DNA of 21,784 bases, from assembly GCA_040901765.1 (NCBI GenBank), contig JBBDYG010000081.1, positions 1-21,784 of the forward strand, read 5' to 3'. The stretch's first letter is position 1. Every line of letters starts with the position of its first letter. Source of the stretch: JBBDYG01 sp040901765 (lineage in GTDB: Bacteria > Planctomycetota > Planctomycetia > Pirellulales > Lacipirellulaceae). The position numbers were made by a program, and so were the translations under genes. The notes beneath the pieces were generated by a model. The model saw only the letters and a program-made list of their open reading frames with translations, ran no database searches and had not been told where the DNA came from. Positions 1 to 7,229 of this stretch are shown piece after piece.

Positions 1-2
1 GC

Positions 3-452
3 GCGTTCAACAAGTGGGTCGGCAACACCGGCCGCACCATGTCCGGCGGCGTCGATATTAAGGCCATGGACATCCCCAAGAAGCTCTTCGCCACCGCCCG
101 CGCCTTCGAAGAGGGCGGCTCACTAACCATCCTCGGCACCGCGCTGATCGACACCGGCAGCCGCATGGACGAACTGATCTTTCAGGAGTTCAAGGGCACC
201 GGAAACATGGAGCTGGTTCTCGACCGCAAGCTTTCGGACCGCCGCATCTGGCCGGCGATCGATATCGAGCAATCGGGCACCCGGCGCGAGGAAAAGCTTT
301 TGTCCCCCGACATCCTCCACGCCGCCACCATGCTGCGTCGCACCCTCTCCTCGATGCACCACGTCGATGCGATGGAACAGCTCACGAGCAAGCTCGCCAA
401 ATTCAAGTCGAACAAGGAGTTCATCAGCTTGATCCAAGGCGGCAGCGATTAA
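3..452 (+). CDS. rho: Transcription termination factor Rho, C-terminal part (5' end outside window)
   Basis: This is the last 149 codons of Rho, the hexameric RNA-dependent ATPase/translocase that ends transcription at unstructured C-rich RNA. The reading frame is open from base 3 and enters from outside the window, so the first ATG inside (39) is not the true start. Recognisable Rho blocks run in order: SGGVD, the EEGGSLTI strand, ALIDTGSRMDELIF, EFKGTGNMEL, and the AIDIEQSGTRREE segment near the subunit interface, then a helical tail ending in a TAA stop. The RNA-binding N-terminal domain and the Walker A motif lie upstream. It is chromosomal core DNA and marks the left, non-accessory flank of the metal-efflux island. 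Confidence 0.97.
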   Translation, partial: AFNKWVGNTGRTMSGGVDIKAMDIPKKLFATARAFEEGGSLTILGTALIDTGSRMDELIFQEFKGTGNMELVLDRKLSDRRIWPAIDIEQSGTRREEKLLSPDILHAATMLRRTLSSMHHVDAMEQLTSKLAKFKSNKEFISLIQGGSD

Positions 453-518
453 ACGCTTCTCGGACGTTTCTACACCCCTGTCCGCGCCGTCGCATGGGAA
501 GATAATAATATCTCGCGC

Positions 519-540
519 CGAAATCCGCCTCGCGGTTTCG
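519..540 (+). terminator. Short hairpin between rho and tRNA-Ser (possible terminator)
   Basis: CGAAA and CCGC (519-528, one T bulged) pair with GCGG and TTTCG (532-540) around a 3-base loop, giving a 9-bp stem about 70 bases after the rho stop codon and 5 bases before the tRNA. No U-tract follows, so it is not a standard intrinsic terminator. It may instead be a processing or rho 3'-end structure, or chance. Confidence 0.25.
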
Positions 541-545
541 ACCCC

Positions 546-628
546 GGAGGGTAAGCGAATTGGCTAGCAGCCTGATTGGAATTCAGGTGCCGGGCAACCG
601 GTTGCGGGTTCGAGTCCCGTGCCCTCCG
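546..628 (+). tRNA. tRNA-Ser (anticodon GGA)
   Basis: A class II tRNA folds cleanly. The acceptor stem GGAGGGT (546-552) pairs with GCCCTCC (621-627), discriminator G628. The anticodon stem CCTGA/TCAGG (571-575/583-587) encloses loop TTGGAAT with anticodon GGA (578-580), which reads UCC serine codons. The long variable arm GCCGG-GCAA-CCGGT (589-602) is the class II serine hallmark. The T-arm GCGGG-TTCGAGT-CCCGT (604-620) has one G-T pair. CCA is not encoded. tRNA genes are common integration sites and this one borders the accessory region, but I found no second copy of its 3' end in the window. Confidence 0.96.
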
Positions 629-714
629 CTGGTCGCTCTTGCCGTGGCCGTAAACCATTGACTTGCAGGGGCGGACCATCAAGGAGCGACGGGGAAGCGG
701 CGGCCACTCGGTTG

Positions 715-959
715 AGATTTACCTGGACGTTCGCCTTCACTTCAGGGATCACAGGCGGCGAGCTCAAGGGGGGACAGCGTATGTCGAAAGCGATGAGTTC
801 GCCTACAAAACCGTCGAGAATCCCGTCTATTGCTACGATCTGCACGCGACGGCATTGCACTTGCTCGGAATCGACCACACGAAACTGACGCACAATAACA
901 ACAGCATCGACCGAAGGCTGACCGATGTTCACGGCCACGTGATTCGCGAGATTCTGAAC
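715..959 (+). pseudogene. DUF1501 (planctomycete sulfatase-like) gene remnant, C-terminal part
   Basis: From about 768 to 959 one frame reads a typical DUF1501 C-terminus: an AY-x4-DEFAYK segment, then VYCYDLHATALHLLGIDHTK, then RRLTDVHGHVIREIL. The preceding part of the family motif (FT...GGELKGG, about 715-775) is in another frame. The switch falls in a run of six G (768-773), so an indel there is the likely break. No start codon or upstream domain is present, and the frame has lost the expected stop after REIL. DUF1501 proteins are secreted alkaline-phosphatase-fold enzymes greatly expanded in planctomycetes. The remnant lies between the tRNA and the metal genes and suggests past rearrangement here. 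Confidence 0.75.
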
Positions 960-1092
960 CAGGGCATGCCATGTGATGAACTTCCGATCGCCAGCGCCAG
1001 TTCTCGCAGCTTTAGGCGCGTTCCTACGACCGTGCTCTCGGACGAAGCCCTCGATCATTCGATGGCCCAAACTCAACCGAACCACGGCGCGA

Positions 1093-1608
1093 TTATTCCT
1101 TCACATAGACTTGGTTAGCCAGCAGAGCGAAATTCCCTTCTGCGTCACGTTGGGCTTTTCCCCGCACGACGACCAAGTTCAACTCCTTCACGCCAAGAAG
1201 TGCGCGGGCATCCTGCGATACCGGCTTCCCTTGAGCGTCCACGATCTTCACCATAGCAATATTGTCCTTTACCTGATTCTGCTCGCAGCAGTAGTCCCAG
1301 GGAGTCGGGCATCCTTCTTCCGCAGAGCAATGCGGCACCTTGGAATCGACGATGGTGAAGGCAGCGATGCCGTCGACAAACGGCTCTGCGGAACCGCCGA
1401 TTCGTCCGACCAGAACGACTTCTTGCTCGTCTTTCACTTCCATGCGGGCATCTCCCACGGCAACTGCCCCTTGCGGCTCGCTGGACGTGACATACGTGGC
1501 GTCGGGCGTGGCCTGTGCCATCGGCGAATCGGCGTTCTCACTGCTGCAACCCGTGATGCCTGCGGCGAACACGCCAGCGACTACAAATCTGAAGCTCCAC
1601 TTGCTCAT
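1093..1608 (-). CDS. Putative Cys-containing lipoprotein, possibly OB-fold-like
   Basis: 171 aa. The N-terminus has a positive start, a hydrophobic stretch and a lipobox-like GITGC with Cys21, so it is probably a lipoprotein exported to the periplasm or outer membrane. The mature part has an EVVLVGRIGG strand (about 63-72), a Cys cluster C94, C100, C107, C108 in the context GCPTPWDYCC, and a C-terminal ELNLVVVRGKA strand. The strand pattern recalls small OB-fold domains, which is an inference. I recall similar proteins as uncharacterised in planctomycetes. The start is supported by GGGGGAG about 4 bases upstream. It is the last gene of the left minus-strand set, 279 bases after its neighbour, so it may have its own promoter: the intervening minus strand carries an A/T-rich TAATAATAG stretch. 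A role in metal handling is inferred from context only. Confidence 0.75.
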   Translation of the reverse strand: MSKWSFRFVVAGVFAAGITGCSSENADSPMAQATPDATYVTSSEPQGAVAVGDARMEVKDEQEVVLVGRIGGSAEPFVDGIAAFTIVDSKVPHCSAEEGCPTPWDYCCEQNQVKDNIAMVKIVDAQGKPVSQDARALLGVKELNLVVVRGKAQRDAEGNFALLANQVYVKE

Positions 1609-1842
1609 TCCACTCCCCCATTTCGAAAGATTCGTTACCGACCCACGTTAGGAACGGCTTCACCGTCTATTATTACCGGAAGCACTCGATTCTGAACACC
1701 TAGGCGTAGCAATGGCCCCAGAGACAACTCGCCGACAATTCCTGGTCGGGCCAACTTCTCTCGATTCAAAGGCATGGCATTTGCGAGAATGTGGGCCGGT
1801 GGCGGTGCGTCACCACTAGAACTCTAGCCAAGGAGAAGCGTC

Positions 1843-1911
1843 ATGTCCCATCAAGAAGAGCGAAAGTACCATGCTTCACGCGCCTCATTATTTGCCGGAT
1901 CGATTCTCTAA
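1843..1911 (+). CDS. Candidate 22-aa ORF with strong Shine-Dalgarno (possible truncated gene)
   Basis: ATG at 1843 is preceded by AAGGAG (1830-1835) at good spacing. The frame encodes MSHQEERKYHASR and continues to a TAA at 1909-1911. Its last 24 bases overlap the 3' end of the convergent Cys-module lipoprotein gene. Either this is a real micropeptide or, more likely, the 5' stub of a gene whose remainder was replaced when the minus-strand genes arrived. I recognise no family. The ribosome-binding site is the main support. Confidence 0.25.
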   Translation: MSHQEERKYHASRASLFAGSIL

Positions 1912-2256
1912 TTTCGCCACGTACTCGTCAAAATTGCTTTTGAGTTCGTCCTCACACCCTGCGCAGCACACGAACACGTCATGTCCGTCGACCGTGACTT
2001 TAATTGGCGTTCCCATCGAGCCGAGCGGCTCGTCGGTGACGGGGCAGATTTGCTGCGCCTCGGCAAGCTTGCGGTCGGCGGGCGAAAGTTTTGACCGTGC
2101 CTCATTCACTTTAGATTCCTCCTCGCTAACAGAAGTGTTGTCGGGTGCCGCCGGAGCCGTGGCCGGTTCGGACGATCGGTCGTCGCCGCAGCCGAGCGAA
2201 ATCCCGACCAAGGTTGCAAAAACAACTGCCAGACTAATTGCAGAGAAACGAATCAT
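1888..2256 (-). CDS. Small lipoprotein with one ICPVT/CC-x2-C metal-binding-like module
   Basis: 122 aa. A signal sequence ends in lipobox ISLGC (Cys23), followed by an acidic, Ala/Pro-rich linker (about 24-55). Next comes LSPADRKLAEAQ and the module ICPVT (C71), LGSMG (79-83), and VFVCCAGC (C97, C98, C101), with spacing C-x25-CC-x2-C. The same module occurs twice in the adaptor encoded at 8790-10988. The four Cys suggest metal or thiol chemistry, and the layout loosely recalls TRASH/YHS-type metal-sensing domains (inference). The ATG at 2256 is chosen because GGAG lies 9 bases upstream; an in-frame ATG at 2271 lacks a site. The gene starts 31 bases after the CusA-like permease gene, so co-transcription is likely. 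A periplasmic Cu/Ag chaperone or sensor is plausible but unproven. Confidence 0.8.
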   Translation of the reverse strand: MIRFSAISLAVVFATLVGISLGCGDDRSSEPATAPAAPDNTSVSEEESKVNEARSKLSPADRKLAEAQQICPVTDEPLGSMGTPIKVTVDGHDVFVCCAGCEDELKSNFDEYVAKLENRSGK

Positions 2257-2272
2257 CACTAAAGTCTCCATC

Positions 2273-2297
2273 AAAAAAGGAGGGCAACTAAACTCCT
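2273..2297 (-). terminator. Weak hairpin plus U-run at the permease stop (possible attenuator)
   Basis: On the minus strand, AGGAG (2297-2293) can pair with CTCCT (2282-2278), followed by a run of six T (2278-2273). The hairpin spans the permease stop codon. The stem is only 5 bp, so at most it would thin transcription into the downstream Cys-module lipoprotein gene. Confidence 0.25.
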
Positions 2298-5200
2298 GCC
2301 GTGGTTGGACGCAAGACTTGCTTATCGCCGCCCACAGCATCTTCGCGATCGTCGCGATGCAGCCGCTTCCAGCGCCATTTTCGCACTCGATAGAAGAGCA
2401 CGGGAAGCAGCAGATCGACGACTTCATCCGACACCAGGATACCGCCCAGAACCGGGGCCGCCATCGGCTGCATGATCTCGGCACCCGTGCCGGTTGCCCA
2501 TAGCATGGGCGCCAGGCCGACGATGGTCGTCACCTCGGTGAGCAGCTTGGGTCGCGTGCGATGGACGGCACCTTGCATGACGGCGTTGCGCAATTCTTCG
2601 AGCGTCATGTCCTTCAGCCCGCCCCGCTCCGCGATGGCCTCGCGCAGGTAGACGAGCATTACCAATCCGTTTTCCGTAGCCAGCCCGAAGCACGCGATGT
2701 AGCCAACCCACACCGCGACGCTAAAATTGAATCCAAACAGATACTGAAACAGCACGCCCCCGGCGATGGCCCCCGGCACGGCCAGGCCCATCACGAGGAC
2801 ACTGTCTACGAAGTCATGATACGTGATGTAGAGGATCAAAAAGATGACCAAAATCACGACCGGGAAGATCACCGACAGAGTTCGCTTCGCCCGAACTTGA
2901 TGCTCAAATTCACCACTCCATTCCAGGTACATGCCGGCCGGCAGCTTCACCTGCTCGGCAACGGTTCGCTGCGCCTCCTCGACGAAACCGACTATGTCCC
3001 GATCGCGAACGTTGAGTTGCACATACGCCCGCAGCAAGCCGTTCTCACTTTTAATCATCGACGGCCCTTCGACGATGCGAATGTCAGCGACCATCGACAG
3101 CGGCACCTGCTGCGCCTTGGCTTCGGGCGATGATTGCTCTGCGGCCCCTGCGTCCTTGTCCCCCGTCCCGGTCATAACCCCACTGCTAGCGCCGCTGACG
3201 AGAAGTTGCTTGATCGATTCTTCGTCAATTCGGAAATCGCGGGCGTAGCGAATGCGCACCGGGAACCGCTCGCGCCCTTGAACGGTCGTCGTGATGGTTT
3301 GGCCGCCCAAGGCAGTCTCCACCACGTCCTGAATATCACCGACGTTGACGCCGTAGCGGGCTGCTCGCTCGCGGTCGATATCGATCTCGAGATAGCCTTC
3401 GCCGACGATTTGATCCGGCACCACGTCCACCGCTCCGCGAATTGTTTTTAAAACCTGAGCGATCTCCTTGGAGACCTGCTGGATTTTGTTCAGATCGTCG
3501 CCGTAGACCTTCACGCCCAGCATCGTTCGCACGCCGGTTGCCAGCATGTTCACGCGGTTGATGATCGGCTCCGTCCAGATGTTGCCCCAGCCGGGCACGA
3601 GGACGATCGTGTCCATTTCCTTCAATAGCCCGGCCTGCGTCTTGCGCCACAGGAAGAGCTGATCACTAAATGGCTGCTCGGCCTGAACCCGCAGATCCTG
3701 AAGTTCTTTCGCCGAAAGCTCGCCCGCCTTCCAGCCGCCTTTCTTCTGCGATTGTTCACGAAGCTGGATAATTGCCTGCCAGGTATAGGTCGGCCCCGCT
3801 AAATCGACCAATTGCCAGTTAAGTTTCTTCACTCGCTCCTGCCACGCCGTGGCGTACTCCTCGTGGAGCATTTCCAGCAGCCGGCTGAAGAACGTCTCTC
3901 GCTTCTGTCCCAGTAGCTCCTGGAGATTGCTCACCGCTTCGCCGATCGGCGACCGCGCGAGAATCAACAAGTTGGGATCCGCCTCGACGACGCCCGTCCC
4001 GGCCAGCAGCGCTGCAATTCGCTGGGCGAGCTTGGTCGTCGTTACCAAATCGGGGCCAAGAGCTAACATCGGCCCGAACTCGGGCTCCAACTCCTTGGTC
4101 ATCGCATCAACTTCAGCGGCAGTTGGCGGACGCCGCAGATGGCCCTGTGCAGTGAGCATTTTCACGGTCTCATCGATGGCGAATCGCACCAGCCGCGGCT
4201 GGAGAGACTGTTGAAAGGCGTCGATCTCCTGCAGCGACGTGGTGCGCATCGTCTCGTCAAAGCTTCCCACCGCGTACATCGTGGCGTCGTTGACCAGCCC
4301 GGCACGCCCCTCGTCGTTAGCGAGCTCCACCCAGCCTCGCGCTTCCATCGCCCGCAGCACGTGAGCGGTTTGCTCGAGGGAGTCGTCATAGCGCATTTCC
4401 CGCTTGGGCCAATACTCTTCAGGTCGTAAATTGATCACCGTCTCAACCATATCGAGCGGCGCCGGGTCGGTGGGCGTTTCCGCCCGGCCCGCCTTGCCGA
4501 CTACCAGCTCGACCTCCGGGAACTTGCGGAGCAGCTCGTCGCGGGCCTTGAGGTCGTCGGTGACTTGCGTGATGCTGGCCCGAGGAATCGTAACCGGCAT
4601 ATCCAAAATGGTCCCTTCGTTGAGCGGCGGCATGAACTCGCGGCCCAGCCGCGACATGCTGCGATCGGCGACGAAGGCGATCAAGAATAAGCTCGCCACC
4701 ATGCTGGCTTGGCCCAAGACGCGGGCTCGTGCCAGCGGCCAACTGAGCCCAAACGCGGCGAACGGGATCAAGGCCAGCACAACGAAAAGCGGCACACGAA
4801 AAACCGGCGAATCGTCGGCCGCTTTCACCACCAGGCCTTGCTGGGGTAAGAATAACGCCGCGACGAAGAGCGCGAGCGTCCACAGCATGGCCAGCAGCCA
4901 CCAGCGTTTTGTGAAGGCAGCTTCTTCCTTGCGAATCGCCCAGCACGCCGCGAGCATCGAAAACGCGAGCACGATGCGGAAGAAGATCCAGAAAAAACCG
5001 TCGCCCGTGACGGCGGGCGTCAGCCCAACGGTGAGAATGATTCCCGTGACCCAGACGATGGGCCACGGATGGTCGAGCAGGAAGTTGAGGACCGGCTGGT
5101 AGATTTCAATGACGCGGCGAACCAGCCAGTTTTCGGTCTCCCCGCGGACTCGGCCGCGGATCAACAGGGGAATTACCGCCGGGACGAGCGTAATGGCAAG

Positions 5201-6649
5201 GAGCGAAACCCCGACCAGGGCAAACGTCTTGGTAAAGGCGAGCGGATGGAACATCCGTCCCTCCATTCCGCCGAGCGCGAAGACCGGAATAAAGCTGATG
5301 ACCATAATCATCAGCGAAAAGAAGACCGGCCGCCCGACGGTTTGTAACGCCGGCGTCAACAAAGCCCGCGTATCACCAGTAACTTTCGCGTTGCCAAATC
5401 GTCGATGGAGCGTGTGCGCCGCCTGGTCGACCATCACAATTCCGGCGTCGACCAACACGCCCACCGAAATGGCAATCCCCGAAAGCGACATAATGTTCGA
5501 GGGGATATGGAAAAGCCGCATCAAAATGAACGATACGAGCATCGCCATCGGCAATGTCAGGCAGATAATGAGCGCGCTCCGCACATGGCGCATGACAAAA
5601 ATAATGGCGAGGCTCGCCACGAGCATTTCTTCGATGAGTGTTTCCCGAACTGTGTCGATCGCGCTTTCGATCAAGCGCGTGCGGTCATAGAACGGGACAA
5701 TGCGAACGCCATCGGGAAGCCCGGCCTGGAGTTGAGCAATCTTGTCCTTAATGGCCTCGGTGACTTCGAGCGGATTCTCGTCGTAGCGCATTAAGACGAC
5801 TCCGCCGACCGCTTCACTGCCATTTTTTTCCAAACTGCTGCGGCGGCCCGCGGAACCGAACTGCACCGTCGCCACGTTGGAAACGTAGACTGGCGTGCCG
5901 CCCGCGCGCTTGAGAACGATATTCTCGACATCGCGCAAGGACTCAATCCAGCCGATGCTGCGGATCAAGAACTCGCTGCCCCCCTTTTGCACGACACGGC
6001 CACCGACGGCGGAATTGGAGCGAGCGACGGCGGAGTAGAGTTCGCCCAGCGTCACGTCGTACGCGCGAAGCTTCGCGGGGTCGACGTCGATCTGATACTC
6101 GATCGGGTAGCCGCCGACCGAGGCGACTTCGGCCACCCCAGGAACGCTGTAGAGCTGATACCGCACGAACCAATCCTGGATTGCCCTTAACCGGCCGAGG
6201 TCGTATCCGTCCCCCTCGACCGTATACCAAAAAATCTGGCCAAGTGCGGTCGCGTCCGGGGCAAGGTACGGCTTCACGTTGGGCGGCATGAACGTTTCGG
6301 CAATGGAAAGTCGTTCTAGCACCCGCTGACGAGCGAAATAGAAGTCGATGTTGTCCTCGAAAATGATGTTGATCATCGAGAACCCGAACTCGGAGGTTGC
6401 ACGGATCGCCTTCACTCCGGCTAATCCCTGCAGATTCACCGACAGGGGATAGGTAACTTGGTCTTCCACCTCGCGCGGACTTCGACCCACCCAGTCGGCG
6501 AAGACGATGACCTGGTTCTCGGAGAGGTCCGGGATCGCATCAACCGGCGTGCGGAACATCGAATAAATGCCCCAGCCCGCGACGATCAGCGCAATCGCTA
6601 TCACAAGGAAGCGATTGTGAATCGAATATGCGATGATTTTCTCGATCAT
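2288..6649 (-). CDS. CusA-like heavy-metal RND efflux permease, oversized (1453 aa)
   Basis: Inner-membrane, proton-driven pump subunit of the heavy-metal RND (HME) family. It starts MIEKIIAYSIHNRFLVIA, the standard TM1, with the porter-domain block TPVDAIPDLSENQVIV (34-49). TM4 carries GVLVDAGIVMVDQAAH (about 397-412) with the proton-relay Asp401. TM5-6 include FALGGMEGRMF. The C-terminal block TGTGAEIMQPMAAPVLGG (about 1386-1403) and EFMPPLNEGT..DMP (671-684) resemble CusA/SilA, suggesting Cu(I)/Ag(I). CusA is about 1050 aa. The excess sits in two places: about 535-655, with three or four extra hydrophobic segments, and about 752-1005, a largely helical periplasmic insert before VPGWGNIWTEPIINRVNML. 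Its likely adaptor is encoded at 8790-10988. The start is the first ATG; the nearest purine-rich site is weak and distant. Substrate is inferred. Confidence 0.93.
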   Translation of the reverse strand: MIEKIIAYSIHNRFLVIAIALIVAGWGIYSMFRTPVDAIPDLSENQVIVFADWVGRSPREVEDQVTYPLSVNLQGLAGVKAIRATSEFGFSMINIIFEDNIDFYFARQRVLERLSIAETFMPPNVKPYLAPDATALGQIFWYTVEGDGYDLGRLRAIQDWFVRYQLYSVPGVAEVASVGGYPIEYQIDVDPAKLRAYDVTLGELYSAVARSNSAVGGRVVQKGGSEFLIRSIGWIESLRDVENIVLKRAGGTPVYVSNVATVQFGSAGRRSSLEKNGSEAVGGVVLMRYDENPLEVTEAIKDKIAQLQAGLPDGVRIVPFYDRTRLIESAIDTVRETLIEEMLVASLAIIFVMRHVRSALIICLTLPMAMLVSFILMRLFHIPSNIMSLSGIAISVGVLVDAGIVMVDQAAHTLHRRFGNAKVTGDTRALLTPALQTVGRPVFFSLMIMVISFIPVFALGGMEGRMFHPLAFTKTFALVGVSLLAITLVPAVIPLLIRGRVRGETENWLVRRVIEIYQPVLNFLLDHPWPIVWVTGIILTVGLTPAVTGDGFFWIFFRIVLAFSMLAACWAIRKEEAAFTKRWWLLAMLWTLALFVAALFLPQQGLVVKAADDSPVFRVPLFVVLALIPFAAFGLSWPLARARVLGQASMVASLFLIAFVADRSMSRLGREFMPPLNEGTILDMPVTIPRASITQVTDDLKARDELLRKFPEVELVVGKAGRAETPTDPAPLDMVETVINLRPEEYWPKREMRYDDSLEQTAHVLRAMEARGWVELANDEGRAGLVNDATMYAVGSFDETMRTTSLQEIDAFQQSLQPRLVRFAIDETVKMLTAQGHLRRPPTAAEVDAMTKELEPEFGPMLALGPDLVTTTKLAQRIAALLAGTGVVEADPNLLILARSPIGEAVSNLQELLGQKRETFFSRLLEMLHEEYATAWQERVKKLNWQLVDLAGPTYTWQAIIQLREQSQKKGGWKAGELSAKELQDLRVQAEQPFSDQLFLWRKTQAGLLKEMDTIVLVPGWGNIWTEPIINRVNMLATGVRTMLGVKVYGDDLNKIQQVSKEIAQVLKTIRGAVDVVPDQIVGEGYLEIDIDRERAARYGVNVGDIQDVVETALGGQTITTTVQGRERFPVRIRYARDFRIDEESIKQLLVSGASSGVMTGTGDKDAGAAEQSSPEAKAQQVPLSMVADIRIVEGPSMIKSENGLLRAYVQLNVRDRDIVGFVEEAQRTVAEQVKLPAGMYLEWSGEFEHQVRAKRTLSVIFPVVILVIFLILYITYHDFVDSVLVMGLAVPGAIAGGVLFQYLFGFNFSVAVWVGYIACFGLATENGLVMLVYLREAIAERGGLKDMTLEELRNAVMQGAVHRTRPKLLTEVTTIVGLAPMLWATGTGAEIMQPMAAPVLGGILVSDEVVDLLLPVLFYRVRKWRWKRLHRDDREDAVGGDKQVLRPTTAGV

Positions 6650-6683
6650 GGATCAATAACCCAAAAGTGTCGCTTCCTTTGAG

Positions 6684-6759
6684 AAAAGCGGCAGCCGTGG
6701 CGCCGATCGGCTCGACCGAAGTCGAGTGCTAACCCGCCAGTTCGCCACGGCTGCCTTTT
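6684..6759 (-). repeat. Long inverted repeat with UUCG-capped inner hairpin, upstream of the CusA-like gene
   Basis: GGCAGCCGTGGCG (6690-6702) and CGCCACGGCTGCC (6743-6755) form a perfect 13-bp inverted repeat. AAAA (6684-6687) and TTTT (6756-6759) extend it past a 2-base bulge. Inside, on the minus strand, CTCGAC-TTCG-GTCGAG (6726-6711) gives a hairpin with a cUUCGg tetraloop, and GCCGATCGGC (6702-6711) is a perfect palindrome. It fills the 171-base gap between the Met-rich small protein and the permease start. Possible roles are a bidirectional terminator, an mRNA stability element limiting the permease, or a dispersed planctomycete palindromic repeat. The UUCG orientation favours function as minus-strand RNA. 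Confidence 0.7.
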
Positions 6760-6820
6760 GCGTGTAGCTAAAAGATTCTTGCATCAAAACTGGCCGCAGA
6801 CTTGGACTTGGACTTCCTCG

Positions 6821-7045
6821 TCATCTCACGCCGTCCATCATGTCGTTCTCCAGCATGCCGTCTTGCATCATGCCGTCTTCCATCATTCGGCCGCACATTG
6901 GACAACGGCCCATCATGAGAAAGCCGGCCGCCGCAATCAGCGCCAAGATCAGCAACACCACGGCAATTCCGACAACGACTCCTTTCCAGAAGCCGCCTCC
7001 CGCCCGGGAGTCATCTTTGCTTAAAGCATTCGTATCACTTGACAT
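6821..7045 (-). CDS. Small membrane protein with Met-rich, CxxC C-terminal tail
   Basis: 74 aa. A short polar N-terminus (1-18) is followed by one hydrophobic helix (about 19-45: FWKGVVVGIAVVLLILALIA), then a tail beginning GRCPMCGRMM. The tail has one CxxC and about ten Met in its last 31 residues, with repeating DGMM/DGML/NDMM units. Met clusters with CxxC are typical of Cu(I)/Ag(I) ligands in oxidising compartments, so a periplasmic metal-capturing peptide beside the pump is plausible; this is inference. A near-ideal site, AGGAGG, precedes the ATG by about 8 bases. The start overlaps the stop of the preceding 54-aa gene by one base (TAATG), implying translational coupling. I recognise no named family. 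Confidence 0.75.
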   Translation of the reverse strand: MSSDTNALSKDDSRAGGGFWKGVVVGIAVVLLILALIAAAGFLMMGRCPMCGRMMEDGMMQDGMLENDMMDGVR

Positions 7046-7209
7046 TACTCGATCCTCCTTTCATTACTTGGCTCGCTTTGTTTCCTGCAGTGCTTGCTTC
7101 GTTCATCGTGGCTGCCGCAACTGCCCATGCCGCAGCCGCCGCCGCGCATCATCATAAACATGCAAATCCCAACGACGATTAGAATCAGAAGTAGCGATGA
7201 AATCTGCAT
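7045..7209 (-). CDS. 54-aa Cys/Gly-rich single-pass membrane protein
   Basis: The ORF reads MQISSLLLILIVVGICMFMM (one membrane helix), then a Gly/Cys segment RGGGCGMGSCGSH and a charged tail ending NERRIE. The cysteines at 16, 26, 31 and 41 and the Met/His residues could bind metal. It resembles the small hydrophobic proteins often seen beside metal-efflux genes (DUF2933-like in appearance), but I cannot assign a family. AGGGA precedes the ATG by about 10 bases. Its TAA shares one base with the ATG of the next gene, and its 3' codons contain that gene's AGGAGG site, so the pair is coupled. The overlap architecture is the main support. Confidence 0.65.
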   Translation of the reverse strand: MQISSLLLILIVVGICMFMMMRGGGCGMGSCGSHDERSKHCRKQSEPSNERRIE

Positions 7210-7229
7210 GGCTTTGTTTCCCTATTTGG

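Noticed and set aside
546..628. tRNA-Ser as a proven attachment site for an integrated island
   Set aside because: I looked for a second copy of the tRNA 3' end in the window and saw none, and no integrase is present.
564..1085. Minus-strand frame crossing the tRNA
   Set aside because: Its end (EGTGLEPATG...) is the familiar artefact of translating a tRNA antisense, and the tRNA fold is unambiguous.
973..1695. Plus-strand open frame (240 codons) over the Cys-containing lipoprotein
   Set aside because: The minus strand encodes a signal peptide, lipobox, Cys cluster and ribosome site; the plus translation has no recognisable features.
4404..5102. Plus-strand open frame (232 codons) inside the CusA-like gene
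   Set aside because: Ser/Arg-rich low-complexity translation antisense to a confident RND permease.
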